From Adineta steineri (lineage: Eukaryota > Rotifera > Eurotatoria > Adinetida > Adinetidae), in assembly GCA_905250115.1 (NCBI GenBank), contig CAJNOI010000125.1, positions 139,721 to 203,720 of the forward strand: a stretch of 64,000 bases of DNA. Reading direction: 5' to 3'. Below are positions 12,587 to 23,443 of the stretch, one piece after another. The notes under the pieces were generated by a model that ran no database searches, had not been told where the DNA came from, and saw nothing but the letters and a program-made list of their open reading frames with translations. A program made the position numbers and the translations under genes. Position 1 is the stretch's first letter. The number at the start of each line of letters is the position of its first letter.

Positions 12587-15500
12587 ATGATTAAATACTT
12601 AATGTATGATATGATCTATCTACATTATTTAATATTCTTTCCCTTGATTGTTGCTACGCCTCAAATCAATCTTTATTATACAGATGGAGTAAATGAAAAG
12701 GAGAATGCCGATACATTTCAGCATGATTGTTTGCGTGTCGGGATTGTCGAAGTATCCGAAGAGCACGCAATAGTATCTTTCTGTGTAAGTAAACCCTTAT
12801 CAAGATTTCATATCGAACCACATGATTCTTTTCCAAAATTTACTTTTGTTGAACTTTCGAAAAATAATATAACAAGTGAACAATTATATCTTTGGTCGGC
12901 ACCAATTGATGTCGTTGAACAGTATCAATACTATTTAAATCAATTATCGATATCGAATAATGATCTATCAATGGCAACAGAACTGTTCTATAATTGTACT
13001 TTACCAAGATTTGGTTCTATGTGTCAATATGAATTAAATTATTATCATTCAGGGCATTCATCTTTAAATAATCTAATTATTGATTACTATCGAGCCTATG
13101 AAGATGCGGTGACTAATCTGACTTGTTATACGAATTTAGAATGCAATCGTGGTTCTCTGTCGGCATGTTTAGATTGGAGTGAAATTTGTGATGGTAAGAT
13201 TGATTGTCTTGATAGTGGATCCGATGAAGAATATTGTTGGCAACTTGAAATAAATGAATGCAAAGATAATGAATATCGATGTCGAAATGGACAATGTGTG
13301 CCACACTCATTTAATAGAGATGGTTCTACCAATCCTGATTGTTTGGATAAGTCGGATTCAATTATCACACTTTCTACATCAGCACTATATCACCGTATAT
13401 GTCCCATACCAATTGGATGTGGCGATATAACATGTACCGAACAACCATTCACCAGTTCATGTACGCGCCATCGTTCAGAATTATTAATATCAGCATTGTT
13501 TTCCACAAAAGATGATTTAATAACTGATATTTGTTGGTTGGCAATTCAATGCACTTTGAGAATTCCAACTGTCAATGAGTCAACCTGTAGTAGGCTTTGT
13601 TTCATTGATATGTGCAATAAAATCATTGACGAGAACTGTCCAGATATTTTCTATGCTCCAAATGTACCAGTTATATTTGGTCACATTTATTTTGCTTATC
13701 AACAATACAAATCACAACCTTTAAGCACACGAAATTATTGGGGTTTTTATCTATGCTCGAATAATTCTTATAATGATGATCATTTTATCAATGGTTCAAA
13801 AATATCATTCAGAAATACAACGTGTTATCATTATAGTAATGTACAAATTATGTATCGAGGAATTTTTTACTGGAACGCAGGGTACCGAGAAAAATTATTT
13901 AAGGAACTTTGGAAATATAACCAAGTTTTTAATTATAATTCTACAATTTGTAATGCATCAAATATGTATCAGTGTATAGATTCAATCAAATGTATTTCTA
14001 GACATCGTATCCAAGATGGTATTAATGATTGTCCTCGAAATGACGATGAATATCGAAATGATACAAATATCACTACCATCAGCGAACACATTCCAGGTAT
14101 AAACCATGTGCTACCTGGAGAATCAACAGACAAGCTTTTATATGCGAGAAAGAATATTTCATTTCAAACAATATGTGATGGATTTACTGAATTAATGCCA
14201 ATAAATGTAACTGGACAAAATCAAACAGATGAAACAGAATGTGAACAATGGGAATGTAATAATATTTATACTCGTTGCAATGGCATATGGAATTGTATTA
14301 ATGGTTTAGATGAAATTGGTTGTGATTTATCATTACCATTAAGTTGTTCTTCTGATCATCATTTATGTGTTTCACCGAAGACACATCAACTTAAATGTCT
14401 ACCGATTGAAAAAATCAATGACGGCAAAATCGATTGTTTTGGTGGTATTGACGAATTCGCATTGTGTCGACCGAAGTATGAAACGTTTCTCAATAATAAT
14501 TTCTATTGCGCGAATCAAAGTCATTCACAATCATGTATCAGTTTCCCATATATATGCAGCGATTTTATGGGCTGTCCGAATAACGAGTCCAAACAATTTT
14601 GTCGCCAAAATCGAACGTTTACTATGATAAATTACCTTTGTGGAGACGATTTGTTACCATTTATCTCTGATATTGATAAGTTTCTATGTAATCAATTAAA
14701 AACGAAGACAAAAGAAGCGCTTGTATATTTTTTCCTCGATGGAATGAACCTGACAGTTGAAGTTCCGAAAGATACTGAGGAGCAGACAATAATACCATCT
14801 TTGATACTGCTACCGGAAAATAATCATCGTCGTTGTCACCATGGCCTTGAAATACGTGTTGGATTCAATAACACAAACAACACAACATGTCTTTGTCCGT
14901 CTAGTTATTCTGGTGAGCAATGTCAATATCAAAATGAACGTGTAAGTCTGACTATTCAATTTCGAGCAATGTCAGATTCTTGGCGAACATCATTTGCAAT
15001 CGTAATTTCACTTATTGATGATACCGATGAACGTATTATTCATTCATATGATCAATTTACCTATTTATCAGTAAGAGATTGTAAAAAGAAATTCAATGTT
15101 TATTTACTTTATTCTACTCGATCAAAAAATCGAACAAAACAATATTCGATACATATCGATTTTTATGAAAAAATTTCAAAGGCCTATCGTGGAAGTTTAC
15201 TCTATCCGATTGAGTTTCCATTTTTACCTGTTCATCGTTTAGCTTATATAATTGATATTCCACGAAGTCGTGACAAACATCCAAGCTGTTCAACTAATCC
15301 GTGTATTCATGGTACATGTCGACAATATTTAAATGATGGTAAAACATGTAGTACTTTTTGTCAGTGTTCAAACGGATGGTCTGGAAAATATTGTACTATA
15401 AAATTTAATTGTACATGTTCAGATGATTCATTATGTATTGGTATTTCTTCGAATCGACCAATTTGTATTTGTCCTATGGATAAATTTGGTTCACGATGTC

Positions 15501-17254
15501 TACTTACCAATACCGTATGTGGAGGAAATGAGAAGAATTCGACATGTAAAAATAGAGGTTTATGTATTTCAAATGATCAACATATAGAATCTAATTTAAA
15601 GGTTACATGTATTTGTCCAATGGGCTTTTCGGGAGATCGATGTGAAATCGAAGATAATCAACTTCGTTTATCATTCGAAAAAAAGATTATTTCATCGCAA
15701 TCAATATACATTCATTTTATTCGAATTATGAAAAACGATGCACCGAAAAGAGAAACAATTTTTAAAACAATTCCATTCGTACAAAATTCAGTGATTATCC
15801 ATTATCCGAACCGTTTTCATCTTGCTTTTGTTGAATTTCGTCATGAAAAGTATTATTTAGCTGTTCTTCAAAAGACTTATAACCAATCTTCAATAATAAC
15901 TAAAACAATCACTTCATCTGATCGTTGTTCACATATCAGTGATATATTTAATGAAACAATTCTTCAGATGAATCTTATACGTCGTATAAAATATTATCAT
16001 GTTCCATGTCAACAATATTCATTAAATCGTTCCTGTTTCTATGATGAAACTCATCTTTGTTTATGTTATGATTATGAACAAAAACGATTAGCAAACTGCT
16101 TTAAATTTAATCATAGTGTCGTATTTGATTGTTTAGGACAAAGCGAATGTGAAAATAAAGCCGAATGCTTTCAAGATAGTCTTGATTGTCCACTCAAAAC
16201 AATATGTGCATGTTCAGAATGTTATTATGGAAAACGATGTCAATTTAGTAGTAGTGGATTTGGTTTATCGCTTGATGCTATTTTAGGTTATCATATTTTT
16301 GCTAATGTTGGAATAAAACATCAGTCAACTATTGTTCAAACCAGTATCGCATTAAATTTAATCTTTATTCTAGCAGGATTTATCAATGGTATTTTAGCAA
16401 TGATTACATTTACTCAGAAATCTGTACGAGAAGTCGGTTGCGGAGTTTATTTATTCAGTTCATCAATAGTTACATTAATGACAATGATCTTATTTGCTTT
16501 GAAATTTTGGATTCTTATATTTGCACAAATGACAACGATAACAGATAGATCATTTTTAAAAGTTCAATGTATTTCTCTTGATTTTCTACTACGAATTTGT
16601 CTTAGTATGGATGCATGGTTAAGTGCATGTGTGGCCAGTGAACGAGCAATGACTGTGGTGCAAAGTACTCGTTTTGATAAGAAAAAAAGTAAAAAAATAG
16701 CTAAATTAGTTATCATTGGCCTTTGTGTTGTTGTTATTGGTACATCTATTCATGATCCAATTTATCGACGTTTAATTGAAGAAGAAAATGATGATGAAAA
16801 ACGACTTTGGTGTATTGTCACTTATCCAGTTGGTTTAGAACGATTTAATTCGTTCATCAATGGTTTTCATGTTGTTGCTCCATTTGTGATCAATTTACTT
16901 TCAGCAATTATTCTTATTACAAAGAAATCTCGTCGACAGGTCAATACTCAAGTTCATCGAACTTACAAAAAACTTTTACAAGAACAATTTCGAAAACACA
17001 AACGATTATTTACTGCTCCAGTTCTCTTAGTTATTCTTGCAATACCACGCTTAATCATTTCTGTTATATCGAAATGTATGAAATCAGTCGATGACTCTTG
17101 GCTTTTTCTTTTTGGATACTTTATTTCATTTATTCCAACTATGCTCACTTGTTTTATATTTATCTTACCATCGAAGTTTTATAGAAAAGAATTTCAAAAG
17201 TCTATTACTGAATACCGAACCAATATACAAAGACGTTTACATATCATATCATAG
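12587..17254 (+). CDS. Giant single-exon receptor: LDLa and EGF-like ectodomain with rhodopsin-like 7TM
   Basis: A probable surface G-protein-coupled receptor of 1555 residues in one uninterrupted exon. Met1 is followed by a hydrophobic signal (YLHYLIFFPLIVA). LDL-receptor class A modules are at about 180-219 (CDGKIDCLDSGSDEEYC) and 223-257, with more degenerate LDLa-like units at about 460-490 and 535-650. EGF-like modules: about 752-782 (CLCPSSYSGEQC), 900-936 (CQCSNGWSGKYC) and 975-1019 (CICPMGFSGDRC). The 7TM core runs from about 1251 to 1530: TM1 SIALNLIFILAGFINGILAM, a SERAMTV sequence after TM3 at the DRY position, and a basic third intracellular loop (HRTYKKLLQEQFRKHKRLF). Similar LDLa/EGF-7TM proteins are abundant in bdelloids. 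Ligand unknown. Confidence 0.85.
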   Translation: MIKYLMYDMIYLHYLIFFPLIVATPQINLYYTDGVNEKENADTFQHDCLRVGIVEVSEEHAIVSFCVSKPLSRFHIEPHDSFPKFTFVELSKNNITSEQLYLWSAPIDVVEQYQYYLNQLSISNNDLSMATELFYNCTLPRFGSMCQYELNYYHSGHSSLNNLIIDYYRAYEDAVTNLTCYTNLECNRGSLSACLDWSEICDGKIDCLDSGSDEEYCWQLEINECKDNEYRCRNGQCVPHSFNRDGSTNPDCLDKSDSIITLSTSALYHRICPIPIGCGDITCTEQPFTSSCTRHRSELLISALFSTKDDLITDICWLAIQCTLRIPTVNESTCSRLCFIDMCNKIIDENCPDIFYAPNVPVIFGHIYFAYQQYKSQPLSTRNYWGFYLCSNNSYNDDHFINGSKISFRNTTCYHYSNVQIMYRGIFYWNAGYREKLFKELWKYNQVFNYNSTICNASNMYQCIDSIKCISRHRIQDGINDCPRNDDEYRNDTNITTISEHIPGINHVLPGESTDKLLYARKNISFQTICDGFTELMPINVTGQNQTDETECEQWECNNIYTRCNGIWNCINGLDEIGCDLSLPLSCSSDHHLCVSPKTHQLKCLPIEKINDGKIDCFGGIDEFALCRPKYETFLNNNFYCANQSHSQSCISFPYICSDFMGCPNNESKQFCRQNRTFTMINYLCGDDLLPFISDIDKFLCNQLKTKTKEALVYFFLDGMNLTVEVPKDTEEQTIIPSLILLPENNHRRCHHGLEIRVGFNNTNNTTCLCPSSYSGEQCQYQNERVSLTIQFRAMSDSWRTSFAIVISLIDDTDERIIHSYDQFTYLSVRDCKKKFNVYLLYSTRSKNRTKQYSIHIDFYEKISKAYRGSLLYPIEFPFLPVHRLAYIIDIPRSRDKHPSCSTNPCIHGTCRQYLNDGKTCSTFCQCSNGWSGKYCTIKFNCTCSDDSLCIGISSNRPICICPMDKFGSRCLLTNTVCGGNEKNSTCKNRGLCISNDQHIESNLKVTCICPMGFSGDRCEIEDNQLRLSFEKKIISSQSIYIHFIRIMKNDAPKRETIFKTIPFVQNSVIIHYPNRFHLAFVEFRHEKYYLAVLQKTYNQSSIITKTITSSDRCSHISDIFNETILQMNLIRRIKYYHVPCQQYSLNRSCFYDETHLCLCYDYEQKRLANCFKFNHSVVFDCLGQSECENKAECFQDSLDCPLKTICACSECYYGKRCQFSSSGFGLSLDAILGYHIFANVGIKHQSTIVQTSIALNLIFILAGFINGILAMITFTQKSVREVGCGVYLFSSSIVTLMTMILFALKFWILIFAQMTTITDRSFLKVQCISLDFLLRICLSMDAWLSACVASERAMTVVQSTRFDKKKSKKIAKLVIIGLCVVVIGTSIHDPIYRRLIEEENDDEKRLWCIVTYPVGLERFNSFINGFHVVAPFVINLLSAIILITKKSRRQVNTQVHRTYKKLLQEQFRKHKRLFTAPVLLVILAIPRLIISVISKCMKSVDDSWLFLFGYFISFIPTMLTCFIFILPSKFYRKEFQKSITEYRTNIQRRLHIIS

Positions 17255-17409
17255 ACAGATAGTTACATTGATCTTTTGCTTATTTGTGCTCCTTGATTGT
17301 TGTTCAGCTTTGCAGTTTTATTAAATATTTTATGTTCATATACTATAATCAATTTTGCTCGAGAACTTTTATTATCGAATAAATTAATGAAATGAAAGAT
17401 CAATTATAT

Positions 17410-17464
17410 CTTGAGGGTATTACACTTAGTAGTTTCATACCCACTCACATCCACACCCTCAAGA
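17410..17464. repeat. Telomere-like hairpin 5
   Basis: CTTGAGGGTATTACAC pairs partly with CATCCACACCCTCAAG across a short loop, between the convergent 3' ends of the receptor and ALF copy B. The ends CTTGAGGGT / ACCCTCAAG are perfect complements. Confidence 0.6.
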
Positions 17465-17502
17465 TGTTTAGAGAAATAAAATTAATAGTTGTTATTCTTT
17501 GT

Positions 17503-18712
17503 GAGGTTTTCTGTTTATTTAAAATTTTTCAACTAAGCTGTTAGTGAATATACTACACTATAAAATCTGTGAATACAATACGCGTAAGATAAAGAATAAT
17601 TAGTTGTTCTTCTTCTTTTCCCAGCATTCCATGTCCTCGGCACTAAATCGACCCGTTGGTTTAGCTTTAGTGTACAAATCTACGAGGGCCCAATGCTTCG
17701 CGCCATTTCGACTCTTCTTCGTTGCTTCACCTACGATTCCTGGTGCCTTCGACTCGCATCGAATCCGTGTATCCCATACCCATTCCCATCCCAAGAATCG
17801 TCCTTTTTGTTCGTATTGGCATACAGTTCCACAATGAGTCAACCGCTTTGCATTGGACCAATCTTGATGCTCATGGAAACGGTTGACAACTTCACTAACA
17901 CAATCCTGGAGATTCCCTTCAGAAAGAGCCAATCCACAACGTTTTAGTGGATGATCTTTAGCGAGATCTGCACCATAGCTGTTGCAAACCAGAATAATAG
18001 CAAGAAACGAGCCAAGAACAATTATCGAGAGTTGCATCGTGAATGACTGAAAAGCAACGATTTTTATTATGTTGTAGAAGTATCGAATAGTGTCTTATTC
18101 GAATGGATCTTATATATAGTCACTCAATATAAAGAATCATTGTATTATTTTCAATGAAAAGGAATATTCCAAGTAAGCAATCAATTCAAGATAAGAATGA
18201 ATAGGAAATTCGATACCTATACTATGTAATAGCTTCAACGGTAGTACTCTTCAATACGTGTATTAATTCCTTATCTAAAAATCACTTCCTACTTTTTATA
18301 GTCGTAAACAAAAATGCTCGATCAGAAGCTGATGTGATCTATTTCGCCCGTAAATACTTTGATTAATAAACTTCAGATCTTTTTTTATTGTATGGTTCTC
18401 AAGAGCAGTTATCGCTTCGTACTACTGTCAGAAAGTTTACATCTTAAAAAGCCTAGCGATCATCGAACTGAAATATGTGTGAACGCCTTTCTCTAATGCA
18501 TCTGTATCAGTTTGCGCTTTATAGTAGTGATACTGGTCAATTAAAGTCCTTTCACGCCAGATATGATGTTAGAATTGGACTCTATCCATGTTGATCTTCA
18601 TTAATTAACAAATACAATAGAAATAATGTGATTCGATGGAAACTTTTGTATGCCGTTTGGATTTATTATTTACTTCGTCTCTTCAAACTATTTAACTTTT
18701 CTTGTTGGTATT
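17503..18712 (-). repeat. Right arm of the 1.2-kb inverted duplication
   Basis: Reverse-complement counterpart of about 2868-4092. It covers the ALF-like gene, its TATA box and about 600 nt of upstream flank. Confidence 0.85.
17600..18037 (-). CDS. Anti-lipopolysaccharide factor (ALF)-like secreted protein, intact copy B
   Basis: ALFs (DUF3254 family, known mainly from horseshoe crabs and crustaceans) are secreted antimicrobial proteins that bind lipid A. The 145-residue product has a signal peptide (1-22), five Cys after it (C34, C46, C69, C73, C94), and a Cys-bounded loop C73-C94 with exactly 20 residues between and WEWVW starting 10 residues in. This is the same geometry as the LPS-binding hairpin of arthropod ALFs (CSY..., WELYF..., C). 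After it come GEATKKSRNG, resembling GEAKTRSRSG, and FSAEDMECW, resembling ITKEDAQQW at the ALF end. C34, C46 and C69 are extra to the usual two Cys. Recognition is from remembered family patterns, not a search. A TATA box lies at 18111-18118. Confidence 0.7.
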   Translation of the reverse strand: MQLSIIVLGSFLAIILVCNSYGADLAKDHPLKRCGLALSEGNLQDCVSEVVNRFHEHQDWSNAKRLTHCGTVCQYEQKGRFLGWEWVWDTRIRCESKAPGIVGEATKKSRNGAKHWALVDLYTKAKPTGRFSAEDMECWEKKKNN

Positions 18713-18917
18713 CAAGAAATTCAGCTGATTTTCTGTTGATTCATATGAAATTTTTCGCATCTTGAGATATTATGAAAATACTCATTGATTTTCTCTCTAT
18801 GGCATACCATGAGCTAAGTCAGTCATACATCGAATGATGGAAAAAAGATACTTTCATTGGTTTATGAACATTGATTAATAAAAGAATAGATCTGGAAAAA
18901 ATACTCAACAGAAGCAA

Positions 18918-18977
18918 AAAGGGTGTGGATGTGCACGTATGATAATACAATAACCAGATCCACACCTATACCCACTG
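18918..18977. repeat. Telomere-like hairpin 6
   Basis: AAGGGTGTGGATGTGCAC pairs loosely with AGATCCACACCTATACCC, between ALF copy B and the Ly6-like gene. Confidence 0.55.
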
Positions 18978-18999
18978 GCATAGTTTAGGAAGCAATAAA

Positions 19000-21591
19000 T
19001 TATGAGAGCTGGTTATAGTTTTGTATGAAAGGCTGAGAACTAGGCTCCATAGGGCTAAACACAGGAATTTCTTCAACCGAACCAGTTAAATGATGGTTAC
19101 GATCTCTGGATTGAGCCGTTTTACAGTTTAAGCAACGTGTCACTCGCCAAATGCTTAGTGCGAGTCCACAACTTATGAGTACGATCGAAATAGTAATCGC
19201 TACAGTTTTTAAAATATGAAAGCCGCTTTCATTTTTCGTTGCTGCTGTTGTTGTACTTCTTGCTTTTGTGCCAGCGTTTTTTATCGTTCTTTCTATAGTT
19301 TCGGTTGTTGCCGTCGTCGTTTGTATGGTTTTTGCAGTAGTAGTCGTTGTTGTTGTCCCTTTTGCCTTTGTTATTATGGCTGCTGGTACAGTAGATATTG
19401 TCAATCGAGTAGTCAAATAAATATCCAAGGCTAAAGAAATAATGAAGAGAAATCATCGAAATATATTTTCATTACCTAAAGACCTCAATCTTCAGCAAGA
19501 TCAGTTCATACAGACATTTAAGATAGACTTTATAATAACAAATCAATCATTCAAGCTTTCTTGTAAACTCGGGCAAATAGTACATTTAGTCAATTTTGTG
19601 CAAAAGAGCTTTTGAAATTACACATAACTAAGAATGCGAGTTATTTTTGTCTAACATCATCTTTTACTCGAATATGGATCCATTATAGGCTCAGAGAGTC
19701 AACAACTTATTATTATAATACTATTTCATAAATTGCACTATATATTCCTTGAAACAGATCCAACTAAAAATATCAAAATGGATGGAAAAAAGACCTATGC
19801 ATCGTACTGAAAGGAAACATCAAAATCTTTCTCCTACGTGGATGGCATATAACTATTAACTTACGTTCTGTGTTGCAAGAATTGGTGTGACAACAACTGA
19901 TGCGACCCGTAAACATGGCACCACCATAAGAAACGTTGCCTAGCGATTGATTGCGACAATCTGCAATGTATGTTCGTATAGTAAAAGCTGGATAGTTTCT
20001 ATTGCTGAGTGCGTCCTGTCCCGCTAGGCCAACGATTGTCTTAGAAAAGATTATCTTTTATACGAGAACGTACTTTTTTTCCTAAATTACTTACAGCACA
20101 TGATTCCAAAGTACTGGATGATCCAAATTTATAAACATGTGAACTAGATGTATTTAAGATACTGCATCCCACCAAGCCAGTTATACGTGAATCACACACA
20201 TAACATTCAATGGCGACAACAACAGGCAATGATTGTTGATTACAGTTCTTAGAATTACAACAAGAATACTGAACAGTACTAGATGCTTGCACATTGTCTA
20301 TTACTAGATCTTCATTGTCACCAGGAGAACAGGCCTTTTGGTACGACATGTACTTGCGGTTATATTCTTCTTGCTCTATCGACTATAATGCAATATTTTA
20401 TACGAGAAAACATTTCAGTTTTAAGACAGATATGTTCAATTGATCTCCAATGTAGCTCTCTACTCTCGCTAATCTTCTGAAGAACAATACATTTTTAATC
20501 ATTTGTCTTCACATAGAATACTCCAACAAGTTCGAACATGTCTCACATTGTTTCGAAATGACTGTCCGAAAAACCTTTGAAACTTCGTAATATTAATGAT
20601 CTAGGTGTTGCTTCAATCGCTTTCGGTAACAAAATTTAATTTGAAAGAAAAAAGGATTTTACGAATTTAAAACACATACTAAGAGTTATACGTTGGAACT
20701 GATAGATTTTTTCAATTTCCCTTTGGAGGGAAAAGCAAGAAAAACGATATAAATTCATTGAAACGCCTACATGCTTCTCAAAATTTATGATTGACGAGAT
20801 GGACTGAATTTATTCTGACAAACATGAGTTGTCTATGTTTAGAAATTGTTGTCATAGAATAAAAGAAGCGAATGAAGACTCATTGCGATTGGAAAAGATC
20901 TTCTCTGTATAAGATGAATGGTGCATTTTTAAAACCAAGAAGAAAGATGATTTATTGTCGGAGTAGGATATCTGACGCTCGGTTTCAATAATTATAGTTG
21001 TTATCTTACCGAACAGGATTCAGCAGCACTGCTACGAAAAGCAACATGCGATCTATCAACACAGTCAGCATCATTCAGAAAACAACGGCCCACAATACAT
21101 GTCAGACTAGTAAATGCAGGTAATGGAGGCGACGGAAGAGAATTGCACAAGTTATCTTTGCAACAGAATTGGTACGCCGAAGTTTGACAGTAGCGTGAGA
21201 GCACTAGGTCTCGAGTTGTTGTACCTACCGAGTTTACGTTAATCTGAATTATATATAATGACAAATTCGATGATAATATACCAACAATTATTTTTAACCA
21301 TAAACACTTACTGAACATGAATGCTCGTATTCATTACCTTCACGAAAGTTGTATTTTGTAGTGCTGTTCAAACTGGTTGAGAAGGAAATTCCACACTCTG
21401 GTCCTCCGCTACACGTGTAGCATTTGATAGTTCGACCTAAATAATCGCCCGCTTGAATAGACATTGTAATTGCTGCTCAGAAAATCTACATAAATTGTTC
21501 TAGAATTACATGGACGATATAACTTACCGTGAACTAATATCAAGTAAATTATGGTGATTCGATTTCTTTGCATTTTGAAGAAACATAACAT
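19000..21591 (-). CDS. Three-domain Ly6/uPAR (LU) membrane receptor
   Basis: LU domains are small disulphide-rich three-finger folds used in extracellular binding. Six phase-consistent exons: 21591-21528, 21451-21312, 21243-21010, 20382-20095, 20039-19865 and 19430-19000. Exon 1 encodes a signal peptide (RNRITIIYLILVH). LU1: CYTC...EHSCS...YCQTSAYQFCCKDNLCN. LU2: LTCIVGRCF...AAESCS...CSPGD...YSCCNSKNCN. LU3: IECYVC...LESCA...ISCCHTNSCN. Each ends in the CCxxxxCN signature. A Thr/Ala-rich stalk (about 300-340), one membrane helix (VAITISIVLISCGLALSIWR) and a short cytoplasmic tail follow, so it is type I rather than GPI-anchored. The third intron is long (627 nt). Ligand unknown. Confidence 0.8.
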
Positions 21592-22049
21592 GACTGTTGA
21601 GTAATTTCCGTTAACAGTTGAAATGGATTTGTAACGTTTGTTTAACTATCGAAATAATGATTGAACTAAGAAGAAAAAGACTCATTTTAATTGAAATATC
21701 CAACTGATGTGTTAAAATTTTCTGCTCTTCGTAAACATTGTCCAATTTCAGATTAAGCATACCATCATAAAAGTAAAAACGAAATTTGTGTAAGAAACAT
21801 GTCTGCTGGCGTATCATTTATTCTTTTCGTCGTTGCAAGAGACAAAAATATTTTCTCTCTCTTTCTTTCTTTCTTTCTTATTCGACACAATTTACAGTTT
21901 TCATTCAACGTTGGTCTCAGTTGCACTCAGATAAGATTGAGAAAAAAAAATCGAACGGAATGACTTGCATTCAAGGCTGGTGCCTAACCACGGTAGATAA
22001 TTATATCAAGAAATGAAAAAACGACAACATACGAACGACGCCATTTATT

Positions 22050-22084
<35 letters not shown>

Positions 22085-23443
22085 TGTTTCAACCTTTTCA
22101 TAAAAGATAACAATAGAAAGAATACTATATAGTGAAATGGCTTAATTGAAAAATTGTATTACTGCATTGATGTGACGTTATTCTATTTAATAAAAAGACT
22201 CCTCTTGACGACCATAAAGATTTCATTAAGTATCATTAGGTATCCATTCATTATTCTTCAAGATACGGATACAGATGTCAATATTCTTGTTAATTTCCCT
22301 TATTTATGAATGCTGATGGTAGAATCAGAAGCTAAACTTTGAATCCTATTCGACTTCAGTAAATTATAAATTATTGTTTGTAAGAGGTTGTCTATTGTGG
22401 ATGTTTTTTACATGCATGTTCTTTATCTGCTCTTGCGTTTCGCTTCTACTCGCTCTTTGTTTCGTAGTTAAACTAATCTTTTTCTTTTCATTTACAAATA
22501 AACATTTTTCTTCCATCATCTCGTAAGAAGAACGACATTAAACAATTCAATGCAGTTTTATCATTGAAAGAATATTGATTTATTCTAACCTTTTAAAAAC
22601 AATCTTTACCATAGTCATTCAAACATTACTATTGTGATGACCTACTCTGCCTAACATTTATATTGTTAAAACATATAATCATTGCATTACCTTGAAACTT
22701 TTGGTCTTTCCAGGTGAGAATGAAGTTAAGAGCCTTTATCTCGAAGTGTTCGATGTTGACAGTCAACCAGTGGTGCAGAATCTTTCGTAAAAACAAAAAC
22801 TTTTCCTTCAGTATTCAAGTAAAAGAAATAAAAAGAGAGAAGAGACTACAATATGCTTAAAATATACTCAATCCCGATGAACATATCAGATCTTTTACGT
22901 ACAAAATAATATCTTCATCTAGAAAAATTTCCTTATTATCTCCTGATAGCGAAAATTACAAAGGATTTATTTCTTTAGATTCTGTTAAATAATATACAGT
23001 AGATATAAATTTTCTCTCATTTCTATCGCAGAACAGAAGCAACTAAAACATCCGGAACACCTAGTGAATGATTATATAACATTGATTGTTCTTTACGTAG
23101 AATGACTCCTATGCGTACCAGAAGCTGAAGATAGTATGATGATTATATCCTTCAACAATACAAATGAAGGAAGATATTGTTATCGTATCAAAAGTTTTCG
23201 AGTAATTAATTATATAAAGAATGTTATGATAGAAAAGAGAAAACAATCAGTCGCGTTCCTTATATCACCTTCATGATACCTACTTGGTATCCGAGAAAAT
23301 AACGTCGTAGAATATTGAAGTAAAACAAAAAGAATTTTATCTGAAATACTCGAGTTTGATTTAAAAGAATTGTTTTTGTGCAATGCTCTAATAACTATAT
23401 TTTATAGCAGACAAATACAATTCATCAGCAAGCATCATACATT
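21592..23443. other. Intergenic DNA with (AT)n and (CTTT)n microsatellites
   Basis: No supported gene in 1.85 kb. It holds a CTTT run near 21860-21880 and an AT dinucleotide run at about 22054-22083. It lies between the 5' ends of the Ly6 receptor and the ART gene, so it should contain both promoters. Confidence 0.5.

Noticed and set aside
19216-19434. Cys-rich frame on the plus strand
   Set aside because: It is the antisense reading of the Thr/Ala-rich stalk of the Ly6 receptor; simple-sequence artefact.
22054-22083. Possible regulatory AT stretch
   Set aside because: A plain AT microsatellite in AT-rich DNA.
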